The notes: generated by a model not told the origin, from the letters alone. Counted from the stretch's first letter, positions 1 through 9,465 are shown. The stretch: 64,000 bases of DNA from Curtobacterium sp. BH-2-1-1 (GCF_001806325.1 NZ_CP017580.1:3658001-3722000), one strand, 5' to 3'. Numbers and translations are program-made.

Positions 1-1218
1 GTCGTCCTGGGTCATGATCGGTCGGTCGGGACCCTTGAGCGCCCTGACCGAGTCGTCCGAGTTCAAGCAGACGACCAGGCAGTCGCCGAGCGCGCGGGCG
101 GCGGAGAGGGTGCGGGCGTGCCCGGCGTGCAGCAGGTCGAAGCAGCCACCCGTGGCCACCACGGTCCCGCCCGTGTTCCGCACGTCGTGCACGAGGCGCA
201 TCGCGTCGCGGTCGGCGCCGGGGACGGGCACGGGTGCCGGACCCTCCTGGGCGAAGAGCGCCGTGACGCCGCCCGCGGCGAGGTACTCGGAGGCCGCGGT
301 CACCCCGGCGGTGACGGCCTCGGCGACGTCGGCTCCCGAGGCGAGGGCGACGGCCACACCGGCGGCGAGACGGTCGCCCGCGCCGCAGGGGTCGCCTGCG
401 GTGACGGCGGGTGCCGGGACGAAGCGGTTGCCGTCCCTGCTGCTCGCGACGAGTGCGCCGCGGTCGCCGAGCGTCACGGCGACGGCGCCGACGCGCCACG
501 TTGCGACCAAGTGGGCCGCTGCCGCGGTGGCGAAGGTGACGTCCGCGCTGCCGGCGCTGCCCGCGCCCGCGTGGGGTGCCACGACCGCGTCGGCGGTGAA
601 CCGGCGCGCCTCGGCGGAGTTCGGGGTCACGACCGCGACCCCGGCGACCGGAGTGGCGCCCTTCGGGTGCGGGTCCCAGACGACGGGGGTGCTCCGGGCC
701 GCCCGGGCGAGGGCCTCCCGCATGGTCGGGGCGGCGGCGACCCCGCGGCCGTAGTCGGCGACGACGACGGCGTCGACCCCGTCGAGGGCGGCGGTCATCG
801 CGTCGGTGACGTCCGGGACGGGCGGGGTGCCGCACCCCTCGTCGATCCGCACGAGCGCGTGGTCGACGACGCGCACGCGGGTCTTCACGGGCGTGGGCGC
901 TCCGGACGGGCCCGCGACGACGGAGACGTCCGGGAGCAGGCTGCGGATCTCCGGTCCCCTGGAGTCGTCGGAGAGCACGGTGACGAGGGTCACGTCGTGG
1001 CCGTCGCGCGCGAGCATCGTCGCCACGAGGCCGGCGCCACCGGCACGGCGGTCGTCGGTGCGGACGTCGACGACGGGCACGGGCGCGTCGGGGCTGAGGC
1101 GCTCGCTCGTGCCGGAGACGTCGACGTCGAGCAGGGTGTCCCCGACGACGGCGATGCGGAGCCGCGGCGCGGTCGCGGACCCGTGCGGCACGGTGGGGTT
1201 CCCGTGCGGCCCGGTCAT
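1..1218 (-). CDS. hldE: Bifunctional heptose-7-phosphate kinase/heptose-1-phosphate adenylyltransferase, 3' end outside window
   Basis: A PfkB-type sugar kinase domain (residues about 15-330, with the C-terminal signature [13 protein letters not shown] near 275-287) is fused to a nucleotidylyltransferase domain starting near 350 ([12 protein letters not shown], the HxGH-type motif). That fusion is diagnostic of RfaE/HldE, which phosphorylates D-glycero-D-manno-heptose 7-phosphate at C1 and later adds the nucleotide. ATG at 1218 overlaps the gmhA stop (ATGA), so the genes are translationally coupled. About 406 residues are visible; family members run to about 470-490, so the end of the cytidylyltransferase-like domain lies left of the window. 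The heptose substrate is inferred from the fusion and from gmhA and gmhB in the same operon; exact sugar stereochemistry cannot be read from sequence. Confidence 0.88.
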   Translation of the reverse strand, partial: MTGPHGNPTVPHGSATAPRLRIAVVGDTLLDVDVSGTSERLSPDAPVPVVDVRTDDRRAGGAGLVATMLARDGHDVTLVTVLSDDSRGPEIRSLLPDVSVVAGPSGAPTPVKTRVRVVDHALVRIDEGCGTPPVPDVTDAMTAALDGVDAVVVADYGRGVAAAPTMREALARAARSTPVVWDPHPKGATPVAGVAVVTPNSAEARRFTADAVVAPHAGAGSAGSADVTFATAAAAHLVATWRVGAVAVTLGDRGALVASSRDGNRFVPAPAVTAGDPCGAGDRLAAGVAVALASGADVAEAVTAGVTAASEYLAAGGVTALFAQEGPAPVPVPGADRDAMRLVHDVRNTGGTVVATGGCFDLLHAGHARTLSAARALGDCLVVCLNSDDSVRALKGPDRPIMTQDD

Positions 1219-1838
1219 CGCCGTGCCCCGCGGCGGAGCGCCGGTTCCATCGCCCGGCACAGTGCGTGCACGAGGACGAGCTGCGCCTCCTGCACGTTCG
1301 CGGAGGGCCCGTCGATGCAGATCGCGTCGTCGACCGCCTCGGCGAGCGGGTTCGGCCGCGGCCCCGTCATCGCGATCGTCCGGGCCCCGACGGCGCGGGC
1401 GGCCTCGGCGGCGCGGAGCAGGTTCGGGCTCCGGCCGCTCGTGCTCAGCAGGACGAGGACGTCGCCGGCCCGTGCGTGCGCCGAGACCTGTCGGGCGAAG
1501 ACCTGGTCGAAGCCGTAGTCGTTCCCGATGGCCGTCACGGCGGAGGACTCGGCGTGCAGGGAGATCGCCGAGTACGCCGGGCGGTCCCCGTCGAAGCGAC
1601 CGGTCAGCTCGGACGTGAGGTGCTGCGCCTCGGCCGCCGACCCGCCGTTGCCCGCAGCGAGCAACCGGCGTCCGGCGACGAGCCGCGCGGCGATGTCGTC
1701 CGCCCAGGCGCCGATGTGGTCGCCGTGGTCGACGAGCGACGCGACCACGGGGACCGAGGCCGCCACGTGGTCGAGCACGATCCGCGCACTGGCGCTGGTG
1801 CGCTCGTCGACGGTCCCCGTGCGTTGGGCGATGGTCAT
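1215..1838 (-). CDS. gmhA: Phosphoheptose (sedoheptulose-7-phosphate) isomerase
   Basis: A 207-residue single SIS-domain protein with the GmhA signatures [12 protein letters not shown] (about residue 48) and [11 protein letters not shown] (about 120), plus SELTGRF right after the first motif, which holds the family's catalytic Glu. It converts sedoheptulose 7-phosphate to D-glycero-D-manno-heptose 7-phosphate, the first committed step of activated-heptose synthesis. Length is normal for GmhA (about 190-200). The start overlaps the upstream glycosyltransferase stop and its own stop overlaps the hldE start, so it sits mid-operon. DiaA-like SIS proteins are the main alternative, but the hldE and gmhB neighbours favour GmhA. 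Confidence 0.9.
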   Translation of the reverse strand: MTIAQRTGTVDERTSASARIVLDHVAASVPVVASLVDHGDHIGAWADDIAARLVAGRRLLAAGNGGSAAEAQHLTSELTGRFDGDRPAYSAISLHAESSAVTAIGNDYGFDQVFARQVSAHARAGDVLVLLSTSGRSPNLLRAAEAARAVGARTIAMTGPRPNPLAEAVDDAICIDGPSANVQEAQLVLVHALCRAMEPALRRGARR

Positions 1839-3184
1839 CGTGCCGTCCTCTCGGTGGACTGGGTGGAGCGGGCGGCCCGTCCGGCCCGTGGACCGCGGGT
1901 CTCGGTGTCGATCGGGGCGAGGGCGTCGGGGACGGGGGCGGCGACCGACCGGCTGCCGGCGAGCAGCCGCTCGTAGACCCGCTCGCTGTCCGCGGCGACC
2001 TTCTGCCACGTGTAGCGCGCCTCGGCACGCTCGCGGCCGGCCCGTCCGTACTGCGCCCGTCGATCGGGGTCGTCGAGCAGACCGCCGACGGCCGCGGCGA
2101 CGGCGTGCTCGTCGCGCGGGGGCACGTGCAGCCCGGTGGCGTCCTCGACGACGGTGTCGATCAGCCCCCCGACGCTCGACGCGACGACCGGGCGTCCGCA
2201 CGCCATCGCTTCGAGCGGGACGATCCCGAACGGCTCGTACCAGGGCGCGCAGACGACGACGTCCGCGCTGCGGTAGACCGCGGGCATGTCGTGCTGTCCG
2301 AGCTGGCCACGGAAGGTGACGTGGTCGCGGACACCGAGGGACCGCGCGAGCGCGTCGAGGCGCTGGTACTCCGGGTCGTCCGGGAGGTCGGCGCCGGCGA
2401 CCCCGGCACCGCCGACGACGACGAGTTCGACGTCGCGACCCTCGTGCACGAGCGCGGCGAGTGCGGCGATGGTGGTCCCGACGCCCTTGCGCCGGACGAG
2501 CCGCGACGCCGTGAGGATCCGGGCGGCACGGCCGCGCTCCTCCACGGGGAGACCCGCGCCCTCGGGTCGGAACAGCGACACGTCGACGCCGCAGGGCACC
2601 ACGGAGATGCGGTGCAGCGGGACACCGAGCGCCTTCAGCTCGAACGCCTCGTCCGAGCACGTCGCCACGACCTGGTCGGCGCTGCGGCCCACCGCGGGCT
2701 CGAGCCACTCGCGCTCGGCCGGGCTCGTGTCGGCAGCGCCCTGGTGTCGGCGCTTCACGACCCCGAGCGCGTGGAAGGTCTGGACGACCGGGATGCGGAC
2801 GCCGCCGGTGCGCGCCTGGACCTGGGCGACGGCTTCGAGGGCCGCGTGCCCGGACATCCAGAAGTGCGCGTGCACGACGTCGGGCCGGTCGACGAACCAC
2901 TCCGCGGCGAGCACCGACGCGAAGGTCCCCATGTACGGGAAGAGGTCGTCCTTCGGCACGGCCCGCGCGGGCCCGGCATCGACGTGCACGACCTCGACGC
3001 CGGGGCGGAGCAGGACGCGCACGGGCTGGTCGGCGTCGTCGCGGCGCGTGTACACCGTCACCCGGTGCCCGCGGTCCGCGAGCGCGCCCGACAGTTCGGC
3101 GACGTGCACGTTCTGCCCGCCGGCGTCGACCCCGCCGAGGACCGCGAGCGGACTCGCGTGCTCGGACACCATCGCGATCCTCAT
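1835..3184 (-). CDS. Glycosyltransferase family 4 protein
   Basis: A 449-residue GT-B fold enzyme. The N-terminus [16 protein letters not shown] (about residues 18-33) is the glycine-rich acceptor-side loop seen in MshA/sucrose-synthase-like GT4 enzymes. The C-terminal donor-binding signature [14 protein letters not shown] lies near 325-338. Start ATG at 3184 overlaps the preceding gene's stop, and its stop overlaps gmhA. It probably transfers a hexose or heptose in assembly of the glycan made by this operon. Acceptor and donor are not determinable from sequence. MshA (mycothiol synthesis) is a possible misannotation; the context argues against it. Confidence 0.75.
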   Translation of the reverse strand: MRIAMVSEHASPLAVLGGVDAGGQNVHVAELSGALADRGHRVTVYTRRDDADQPVRVLLRPGVEVVHVDAGPARAVPKDDLFPYMGTFASVLAAEWFVDRPDVVHAHFWMSGHAALEAVAQVQARTGGVRIPVVQTFHALGVVKRRHQGAADTSPAEREWLEPAVGRSADQVVATCSDEAFELKALGVPLHRISVVPCGVDVSLFRPEGAGLPVEERGRAARILTASRLVRRKGVGTTIAALAALVHEGRDVELVVVGGAGVAGADLPDDPEYQRLDALARSLGVRDHVTFRGQLGQHDMPAVYRSADVVVCAPWYEPFGIVPLEAMACGRPVVASSVGGLIDTVVEDATGLHVPPRDEHAVAAAVGGLLDDPDRRAQYGRAGRERAEARYTWQKVAADSERVYERLLAGSRSVAAPVPDALAPIDTETRGPRAGRAARSTQSTERTAR

Positions 3185-4182
3185 CGCGCACTCCCTTCCA
3201 GCGCGGCGGAGGCCGTGCGGTTCCGCGTCACGGCGCGCGTCACGGCGTCGTCGAGCAGGTCGTCCCAGTCCGCGGTGAAGCGGCCGAGTGCGTGCCGCGC
3301 GAGCGCGGCCTCGCGGGCGACGGCACCCCGTCGGCGCGCTTCGTCCGGGTCCTCGAGCAGGGTCCTGGAGGCGCGGACCAGCTCCTCGACGTCCGTCGCG
3401 ATCGCGCCCGCCTCGGCCGGGACCGTGCGGCCCGCGTCCGTCGTCGCCAGGACCAGGACCGGCATCGCCAGGTGCATCGCCTCGATGAGGGACAGTCCGA
3501 GGGACGTCCACCGGTTGGGGTGCACGTAGGCGCGGCGCTCGGCGAGGGCGGCGTGCATCGGGCCGGCGGGCACGTCGCCGCGGGCGACCACACGATCGCC
3601 GAAGCCGAGTTCGGGCAGGCGCTCGGTGCCCATGCCCCAGACGTCGACCGGTGCGACCGCGGCGAAGCGGGGGAGCAGGTCGGTCCCGACGACGCGGCCG
3701 CGGCGCACGGGTTCGTTGATGACGACGCCGAGTCGGTCGAGCGTGCCGGTGTACCGGGGCCCGGGGTCGACGACGCCGTGCTCGACGACCGTGGTCCGCG
3801 TCGAGCCGCAGTCCCACATGAGCGCGTTCCAGTGCGTGACGTGGGCGATGGTGACGTCGTCGCGGTCCCGCAGCGGGTGGCGGCTGTTCGGCACGTCCAC
3901 ACGGGGTGCGTTGTGCTCGACGAACACCATCGGGACCTCGCGCCCGCCGAGCAGCCGGCGCGCCTCGTCGAGTTCCTCGGGCCGCTGCAGCACCACGACG
4001 TCGACCTCGGCGTCGGCGACGTCGGCCGGGTCGATCTCGACGACGGAGGCCGGCCAGGCGCGGTCGGCACGGCCGAGCCCCCAGGCGTCCCGGGCGGGCG
4101 TGGTCGGGACGAGGTACTCGTGCTGGCCGCGGACGAAGGCGTCCATCCAGCCGCCGTGCACGTGCCACACGAGGATCCGCAT
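3181..4182 (-). CDS. Glycosyltransferase (GT-B fold)
   Basis: 333 residues. The N-terminus [19 protein letters not shown] begins a Rossmann-like half. The C-terminal half carries [22 protein letters not shown] (in two stretches), an EX7E-like nucleotide-sugar motif of GT4-type transferases. RBS GGAAGG lies about 10 bases before the ATG; 52 bases separate it from the upstream GT9 gene, while its stop overlaps the next GT start. I do not recognise a specific family member. Position in the operon suggests it extends the same heptose-containing glycan. Confidence 0.65.
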   Translation of the reverse strand: MRILVWHVHGGWMDAFVRGQHEYLVPTTPARDAWGLGRADRAWPASVVEIDPADVADAEVDVVVLQRPEELDEARRLLGGREVPMVFVEHNAPRVDVPNSRHPLRDRDDVTIAHVTHWNALMWDCGSTRTTVVEHGVVDPGPRYTGTLDRLGVVINEPVRRGRVVGTDLLPRFAAVAPVDVWGMGTERLPELGFGDRVVARGDVPAGPMHAALAERRAYVHPNRWTSLGLSLIEAMHLAMPVLVLATTDAGRTVPAEAGAIATDVEELVRASRTLLEDPDEARRRGAVAREAALARHALGRFTADWDDLLDDAVTRAVTRNRTASAALEGSAR

Positions 4183-4234
4183 GCGGGGCCTTCCGGTCGG
4201 GATGAGGAGAAGAAGAGGAGGAGCAGTGCGGAAG

Positions 4235-5314
4235 CTACGCAGCACCTTCTGGCGTGCTCCGCAGACTTCTCCGGACCATCCGGGAAGCGCGGTCGAGCAG
4301 CCGCCGATGCGCTTCGAGGACGTCCTCGATGCGCACGGAGGACAGGCACGGGTGACCCGGTACCGGGCACTCGCGCGCTCGGCTGAGGCGGCACGGAGCC
4401 CCCTGGTCGCCGAGCAGTTCGACGAGCGGTGCGTCCGGCGCCCACTTGACGGCCGGGACCACCGGCGAGAACAGGCTGACGATCGGCACGCCCACCGCTG
4501 CGGCGAGGTGCGCCGGCCCCGTGTTGCCCACGACGACGACCTCGGCACCGGCCAGGACCGCCGCGAGTTCGGCCGGCGTGGTGCGGCCGCCGAGGTCGAT
4601 CGCGGTGTCGCCGGCGACCCGCGCCGTCAGGGCGCGCTCGCCCGGCGAGCCCGTGACGACGACGGCGGTGCCCTGCGTCGCGTACGCGGCGACGAGTGCC
4701 CGGTGACGGTCCTCCGGCCAGGCGCGGGCCGGGACGCTCGCGCCGGGGTGCACGACCACGTACCGGTCCAGCCCGGCCACCTCGGCAGGCGGGGCGACGT
4801 CGAGACGCACGCCGAGCCTCCTGGACGCACCCGACGGCAGTCGGTACCCGGCGGCCTCGGCGATGCGGAGGGCGCGCTCGGGTTCCGGGACGTCCTCGGG
4901 GAGGTCCTCGCCGGGTCGGAGCCGCACGTCGAGCAGTGAACCGGGGTGGTCGACGCTCGCGCCGGAGACACGACGGACGCCCGCGAGGCGGAGCAGCAGC
5001 GCGACCGGCAGCGGCGACTGGTGGAACGAGGTGAGGACCACGGCCTCGTCGGGCGCCTCCTCGGCGACCAGGGCGCGGAAGTCGGCGAGCAGTGCGTCGT
5101 CGATCGGGCGGGCGGTCTCGGTGACCCACGGCGCCGCCCAGACCCGGACCCGGTCCACGCCGGGCAGCAGGTCCGCGGCGGGCGCACCCTGCGGCCCGCA
5201 CAGCATCGTCACGTGGGACGCGCCGGCGGCCACGGCCCGGACGGCGGGCCCGGCGACGAGGACGTCGCCGAACGAGTCGAGCCGGACGACGAGGACCCGG
5301 GGTCCGGTCCTCAC
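4235..5314 (-). CDS. Glycosyltransferase family 9, ADP-heptosyltransferase-like
   Basis: 359 residues beginning GTG at 5314, in a GTGA overlap with the gmhB stop. The N-terminal VLVVRLDSFGDVLVAGPAVRA is the GT9 hallmark (R-x-D/K-x-x-GD), split here after the second Val. The C-terminal half has VVHPGASVPARAWP (about 190) and the donor-binding GNTGPAHLAAAVGVP (about 270). The family (WaaC/WaaF/RfaF) transfers L- or D-glycero-D-manno-heptose from ADP-heptose. Two conserved features, D in place of K after the first R and a Cys-rich tail (CRLSRARECPVPGHPC), resemble the actinobacterial branch. Because the sugar-nucleotide genes lie in the same operon, heptose is the likely donor; the acceptor in this monoderm is unknown. 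Confidence 0.8.
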   Translation of the reverse strand: MRTGPRVLVVRLDSFGDVLVAGPAVRAVAAGASHVTMLCGPQGAPAADLLPGVDRVRVWAAPWVTETARPIDDALLADFRALVAEEAPDEAVVLTSFHQSPLPVALLLRLAGVRRVSGASVDHPGSLLDVRLRPGEDLPEDVPEPERALRIAEAAGYRLPSGASRRLGVRLDVAPPAEVAGLDRYVVVHPGASVPARAWPEDRHRALVAAYATQGTAVVVTGSPGERALTARVAGDTAIDLGGRTTPAELAAVLAGAEVVVVGNTGPAHLAAAVGVPIVSLFSPVVPAVKWAPDAPLVELLGDQGAPCRLSRARECPVPGHPCLSSVRIEDVLEAHRRLLDRASRMVRRSLRSTPEGAA

Positions 5315-5862
5315 GACCGCACCGCCCACACGTGGTCGAGGACGAGCGCGACGGCGTCCTCGATCGTCGCCGCGACCGTCGGCGCGGCGTCGACCTCCTC
5401 CTGCCGGGTGCGCGGCGTCGGGACCAGGACGGCCTGGGCGCCCGCGGCCAGAGCGGCGCCGACGTCCGCGCCGATGTCGCCGACGACCACGAGCTCGGAC
5501 GGGTCGAGGCCGAGTCGTCCGGCCGCGTCGAGGACCATCCCGGGCCGCGGCTTCCGGCACGCGCAGTCGTCGCCGGCGTCGTGCGGGCAGACGCACCACA
5601 CGTCGAAGGGTCCGACGAGTTCGTCCACCCGGGCGTTCGTGGCGTCGACCTGCTCGCGCGTCGCCATCCCCTTCGCGATCACCGACTGGTTCGTGACGAC
5701 CCCGAGCGCCAGACCGGCTGCGCGAGCACCTGCCACTGCTCGACGCGCGCCGGGGACGGGCACCACCCGGTGCGGGTCGGCGTTGTACGGGACGTCGATG
5801 ACGAGCGTGTCGTCCCGGTCGAAGAGGAGACCGCGCACGGTGCGGTCCGGAGCGAGGGCCAT
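5311..5862 (-). CDS. gmhB: HAD-family D-glycero-D-manno-heptose 1,7-bisphosphate phosphatase-like
   Basis: A 183-residue HAD phosphatase of the HisB-N/GmhB group. The nucleophile motif FDRDDTLV lies near residues 14-21, and a zinc-knuckle loop CVCPHDAGDDCACRKPRPG lies near 93-111. K-P-R-P-G and GDIGADVGAA supply motifs III and IV. It would dephosphorylate the bisphosphate between the two HldE reactions, completing the pathway with gmhA and hldE. It is the first gene of the minus-strand operon; the 100-base gap to the divergent GT9 gene should hold both promoters. Histidinol-phosphatase is the family alternative, excluded only by context. Confidence 0.82.
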   Translation of the reverse strand: MALAPDRTVRGLLFDRDDTLVIDVPYNADPHRVVPVPGARRAVAGARAAGLALGVVTNQSVIAKGMATREQVDATNARVDELVGPFDVWCVCPHDAGDDCACRKPRPGMVLDAAGRLGLDPSELVVVGDIGADVGAALAAGAQAVLVPTPRTRQEEVDAAPTVAATIEDAVALVLDHVWAVRS

Positions 5863-5949
5863 GCTCCTGACGTACCGACCGCGGGCCGGTGACGGGTTCA
5901 GGAACAGCCGCGGAACGCGTTCCCGGACGGGCGGGCGGCCGCGTCCGTC

Positions 5950-5955
5950 TACCGT
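5950..5955 (+). promoter_or_regulatory. -10 box TACCGT for a leaderless GT9 transcript
   Basis: TACCGT lies 7 bases before the GTG at 5963. The same box-to-start spacing recurs at many genes in this window, which supports the GTG rather than the ATG at 6008. Confidence 0.5.
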
Positions 5956-5962
5956 CGGCGCG

Positions 5963-6946
5963 GTGACCGCCGTCGACACCCTGCCCCCGTCCGACGGGCG
6001 CCCCGAGATGCTCGTGCTCCGCGCCATCAAGCTCGGCGACCTGCTCGTCGCCGTGCCCGCACTGCACGCGCTGCGCCGCGCCTTCCCGGGACACCGGATC
6101 TCGCTCGCGACGACGGCCTGGCTGGCGCCCGTCGTGGAACTGGTGCCCGACGTGAACGTGCACCTCGCCCAGCACGGTCTGGACCACCCGATCGGTGCAC
6201 CCGCGGGCGCGGTCGACGTGGCCGTGAACCTGCACGGCGCCGGGCCGGAGTCGTCCGACCTCGTCGCCGCGCTCGGTGCCCGTCGGGTGATCGGCCACGC
6301 CGACCCCACGAACGGCTTCGACGGACCGGAGTGGCCCGACGCGGTGCACGAGCGCGACCGCTGGGCCGACCTGCTCCGGTGGCACGGGATCGAGGCCGAC
6401 CCCGACGACGTCGCGATCGCCCGTCCCGACGCGCCGCCGGTCGCCGAGGGTGCCGCGGTCGTGCACGTCGGCGCGTTCCACGGTGCGCGGCACTGGCCGA
6501 CGGACCGCTTCGCCGCCGTGGTGCGCGGACTGCGCGAGCGCGGCCTCGACGTGGTGCTGACGGGAGGCGCGGACGACGTCGAGCGCGCCGCCGCCGTCGC
6601 GCAGGCGGCCGGGCTGACGCCGGGGGCGGTCCTGGCCGGCGTGCTCGCACTGCAGGACTTCGCGGGCGTGATCGCGGCCGCACGGCTCGTCGTGACGGTC
6701 GACACCGGTGCCGCGCACCTCGCGTCCGCCTACGGCGTCCCGTCGGTGGTCGTCTTCGGTCCGGCGCCGCCGGAGGCGTGGGGGCCGCCCGCCTCCGGTC
6801 CGCACGTCGTCCTCACCGATGCCTCGGTGCGGCGCGGCGACGTCTTCGCCGAGGACCCGGACCCCGCGCTCCTCGCGATCGGACCCGACGACGTGCTCGC
6901 CGCGGTGGACTCGCTCGGCGTGACCGACCCGTCCGAGGCCCGGTAG
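5963..6946 (+). CDS. Glycosyltransferase family 9, heptosyltransferase-like
   Basis: 327 residues from GTG 5963; a later in-frame ATG at 6008 gives 312. The core begins MLVLRAIKLGDLLVAVPAL, the GT9 motif with the usual K-L-GD. Further motifs are VVHVGAFHGARHWP (about 170) and the donor site VDTGAAHLASAYGVPSV (about 245). It is divergent from the heptose operon and is a second candidate ADP-heptosyltransferase. The family likeness is clear, while the substrate is inferred from the neighbours. Confidence 0.8.
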   Translation: MTAVDTLPPSDGRPEMLVLRAIKLGDLLVAVPALHALRRAFPGHRISLATTAWLAPVVELVPDVNVHLAQHGLDHPIGAPAGAVDVAVNLHGAGPESSDLVAALGARRVIGHADPTNGFDGPEWPDAVHERDRWADLLRWHGIEADPDDVAIARPDAPPVAEGAAVVHVGAFHGARHWPTDRFAAVVRGLRERGLDVVLTGGADDVERAAAVAQAAGLTPGAVLAGVLALQDFAGVIAAARLVVTVDTGAAHLASAYGVPSVVVFGPAPPEAWGPPASGPHVVLTDASVRRGDVFAEDPDPALLAIGPDDVLAAVDSLGVTDPSEAR

Positions 6947-6996
6947 CGTCGACGGGGAGCGACCCGGACGCGCCGGGTGCTCGCGAGGAGGCGCAC

Positions 6997-7353
6997 GTGT
7001 TCGAAGCCGCGAACATCCGGGACTGGATCGGCCTGCCGGTCGTCGACGAGGCGGACGACAAGGTCGGGACGCTCGAGAGCATCTACTACGACACCGCGAC
7101 GTCCGAGCCTGCCTTCGGCGCGGTGACCACGGGGATGGTCGGCTTCCAGAAGCTCCTGTTCGTGCCCCTGACCGGAGCCCTCGTCGCGCCGAAGCACCTG
7201 CGTGTCGCGTACCCGAAGAAGACCATCAAGGCCGCGCCGACGATCGCGACCGACGGCGAGCTCGACGCGTCGCTCGAACCGGAGGTCTACCAGCACTACG
7301 GGCTCGAGTACCGCACCGGCAGCGGGGGAGAGCGGCGCCTGGGCCGTCGCTGA
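6997..7353 (+). CDS. PRC-barrel domain protein
   Basis: 118 residues, GTG start with GAGGAG about 8 bases upstream. FEAANIRDWIGLPVVDEADD opens a PRC-barrel beta-barrel fold (residues about 1-80), followed by a short charged tail ending RRLGRR. Such small proteins are common in high-GC actinobacteria, often as stress-linked adaptors; the specific role is unknown. A TAGCGT -10 candidate overlaps the end of the preceding GT9 gene. Confidence 0.72.
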   Translation: MFEAANIRDWIGLPVVDEADDKVGTLESIYYDTATSEPAFGAVTTGMVGFQKLLFVPLTGALVAPKHLRVAYPKKTIKAAPTIATDGELDASLEPEVYQHYGLEYRTGSGGERRLGRR

Positions 7354-7437
7354 CCGCGGCGCCCGGTCGGTCGCTGACCGCGGCAGCCGGGTCGACCGGT
7401 TAGCCTGGTCTGTCCGACCCGTCCCTGGAGGCCGAAC

Positions 7438-8490
7438 CTGCTCCGCTCCGTCCGCTCGACGCTGCTCGCCGTGGTGGCGGCCTTCGTCGTGCTCGCCGGA
7501 TCGGTCGCGGGTGGTGGTGCGGCGTCGGCTGCACCGATGTGGCCGGTCCCGCAGCCCTACCCGGTGACCGGTGTGCCGGCGGAGACGCTCGCGGACATCC
7601 CGCCGGGCAGCGAGTACGTCGCGCTCGGCGACTCGTACTCCGCGGGGTACGGGCTGTCCGACCCGACGCACCTGCCGACGAGTGCGTGCGGGCAGTCCGC
7701 CCAGGACTACCCGCACCGCATCGCCGCGCGCTTCGGGCTCGCCCTCACCGACGTCACGTGCGGCGGCGCCACGAGCGACGACGTCACGAGCGGCTTCCAG
7801 TTCAAGGGTGTGCCCCCGCAGATCCGGTCGCTGTCCGAACGCACCCGCCTGGTGACGCTGACGATCGGTGGGAACGACGCCGACCTCTTCGGCACCGCGG
7901 CGTCCTGCCTCGCGCTCTCGGCGAAGGGCCCGGTGTTCTCCGGCCGCGACGCACCCTCGTGCCGGAGCACGCTCGTGACCGACGGCGAGGACCTGCTCGG
8001 CACGAAGATCGAGTCCCGCGTCGCCCTCGGCATCGCCGACACCCTCGCCGCGGTCAAGGAGGCCGCGCCGAACGCGACGATCGTCTTCCTCGGGTACCCG
8101 GCGATCTTCCCGGACGCCGACCACACGCCGAAGGGCGGCTGCTTCCGGTCCGCCCTCGACCTCGGGACGCTCGCGGGGTCCTTCCCGACGAACTCGTACC
8201 CGTTCACGAACACCGACGTGCGGTACCTGCACGGCGTGCAGGAGGCGCTGAACGACGTCTCGGCGTCGGCGGCACGAGCAGCCGGGGTCCGGTTCGTGGA
8301 CGTGTTCTCGTCCACCCAGGCGCACTCGGCGTGCGCGACGAAGAAGCCTTACGTGTCGGGCGTCTCGCTCGACGGCACCGGCGACCTGCGGCGGATCGAC
8401 CTCGAGCCGGGAGCCCTGCACCCGAACACGCGGGGCGTCGCCTACCTCACGAAGCGCGTGGCCGCCGCCGCGCGCGACCTCGCCGGCTGA
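7438..8490 (+). CDS. Secreted SGNH/GDSL-family lipase/esterase, probable CTG start
   Basis: About 350 residues. Catalytic blocks: GDSYSAGYGL (about 63, nucleophile Ser), GGATSDDV, GGND (about 142) and the His of LHPNTRG near 325. Cysteines are paired as in secreted Streptomyces lipases of the SGNH fold. No ATG, GTG or TTG lies upstream in frame after a TAGCCT -10 box at 7401. GGAGG at 7427-7431 sits 6 bases before a CTG at 7438. Starting there gives a signal peptide with a basic n-region (LLRSVRST), a hydrophobic core and ASAAP cleavage site. The next starts, GTG 7471/7474, have no RBS and would lack the basic residues. The 3' end overlaps the convergent stress-protein gene by 49 bases. Confidence 0.8.
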   Translation: MLRSVRSTLLAVVAAFVVLAGSVAGGGAASAAPMWPVPQPYPVTGVPAETLADIPPGSEYVALGDSYSAGYGLSDPTHLPTSACGQSAQDYPHRIAARFGLALTDVTCGGATSDDVTSGFQFKGVPPQIRSLSERTRLVTLTIGGNDADLFGTAASCLALSAKGPVFSGRDAPSCRSTLVTDGEDLLGTKIESRVALGIADTLAAVKEAAPNATIVFLGYPAIFPDADHTPKGGCFRSALDLGTLAGSFPTNSYPFTNTDVRYLHGVQEALNDVSASAARAAGVRFVDVFSSTQAHSACATKKPYVSGVSLDGTGDLRRIDLEPGALHPNTRGVAYLTKRVAAAARDLAG

Positions 8491-9350
8491 CCGGTCGCGG
8501 CGGGGACCTCCGCGCTGCCGACGTCGTGTGCGCCGTGCGCCGCCCGTGGGACCACGCACACCGGCGACGCCGTCTCCCGCAGGACGTCGTGCAGCACCGA
8601 CCCCGAGAGCGCCGTCACGTGCCCGAGGCCGAGCACGACGAGCGAGGCACGGCGGGTGTGCGCGGCGATCGCGTGCCCCGGGTGCCCCTCGACGAGCAGC
8701 GGGTGGAACCGGACGCCGGGGTACCGAGCGGTCAGGTCCGTCGTGACCCGCTGCAGCAGCTCGGCGTTCCTGGTGCGCCACCGCATCGGGTCCTCGGCGA
8801 AGTCCGTGAGGCCCGTGCGGGTCAGCACCGGCATCTCCCAGGCACGCAGGAGCGTCACGCGACGGTGGAGTCGGTGCGCCTCGTCGACGGCGATCGCGAG
8901 GGCGCGTTCGTCGATCGGCTCCTCGACCGCGAGGACGACGTCGCCGTCGATCGGGTGCGGTCCCTCCGGCACGACGACCGTCGGCACCGCTGCACGTTCG
9001 GCGACCCGGGCCGGGTCCCCACCCGCCGTCGAACCGCGCCGGCCGCGGAAGGTCCCGACGACGAGCAGGTCGCCACCGTCCGACTCCTCGACGAGTGCCG
9101 CGGCGAAGGGCCCGGCGTGCCGACGCACCTCGACCCGGACGTCGGGCATCGCGGTGCGGGCAGCGTCCGCCAGGGCGTCGGCCACGCGCTTACCGTCGGG
9201 TCCGGTGCGCCCTTCGATCGCCGGGTCCACGCCGATGACCCGGATGCGTTCGATGCCCGTGCCGACCCGGGACGTGACCCAGTGCAGGGCTTCCTCGTGC
9301 GGCTTCGCCGCGTCGGCGGCCAGTGTGACCGTCGTCCACCGTTCGTCCAT
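8442..9350 (-). CDS. Universal stress protein, two tandem Usp domains
   Basis: 302 residues with two Usp folds, about 1-145 and 150-285. The first ends in VVGTFRGRRGS and VPTVVVPEG. The second ends in VVLGLGHVTALSGSVLHDVL and SPVCVVP, corresponding to the ATP-binding G-x2-G-x9-G(S/T) region, degenerate in both copies. Start ATG 9350 has AGGAGG upstream at normal spacing. Tandem Usps in actinobacteria respond to dormancy, oxygen or energy stress; ligand and trigger are not visible here. The last 49 bases overlap the convergent SGNH hydrolase gene. Confidence 0.82.
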   Translation of the reverse strand: MDERWTTVTLAADAAKPHEEALHWVTSRVGTGIERIRVIGVDPAIEGRTGPDGKRVADALADAARTAMPDVRVEVRRHAGPFAAALVEESDGGDLLVVGTFRGRRGSTAGGDPARVAERAAVPTVVVPEGPHPIDGDVVLAVEEPIDERALAIAVDEAHRLHRRVTLLRAWEMPVLTRTGLTDFAEDPMRWRTRNAELLQRVTTDLTARYPGVRFHPLLVEGHPGHAIAAHTRRASLVVLGLGHVTALSGSVLHDVLRETASPVCVVPRAAHGAHDVGSAEVPAATGQPARSRAAAATRFVR

Positions 9351-9453
9351 CCCGATCGACCTCCTCGTCCGGGGTCCTCCGGGGGCGTCGCCATGGCGCT
9401 CCTTGCGCTGCAAACTACTCCCGTTGCCCGCGGTGTCACCGTTGCCCGCTGTG

Positions 9454-9459
9454 TAGCCT
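9454..9459 (+). promoter_or_regulatory. -10 box TAGCCT for the NUDIX gene
   Basis: TAGCCT lies 6 bases before GTG 9466, indicating a leaderless transcript. Just upstream is a short tandem duplication of CCGTTGCCCGC(G/T)GTGT (9421-9454). Confidence 0.5.
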
Positions 9460-9465
9460 CGCGCT

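Noticed and set aside
1..6946. Heptose genes as Gram-negative contamination or a recent transfer
   Set aside because: Base composition, overlapping starts and the -10 style match the rest of the window, and no lipid A or other LPS genes are present. Long-term residence is more likely.
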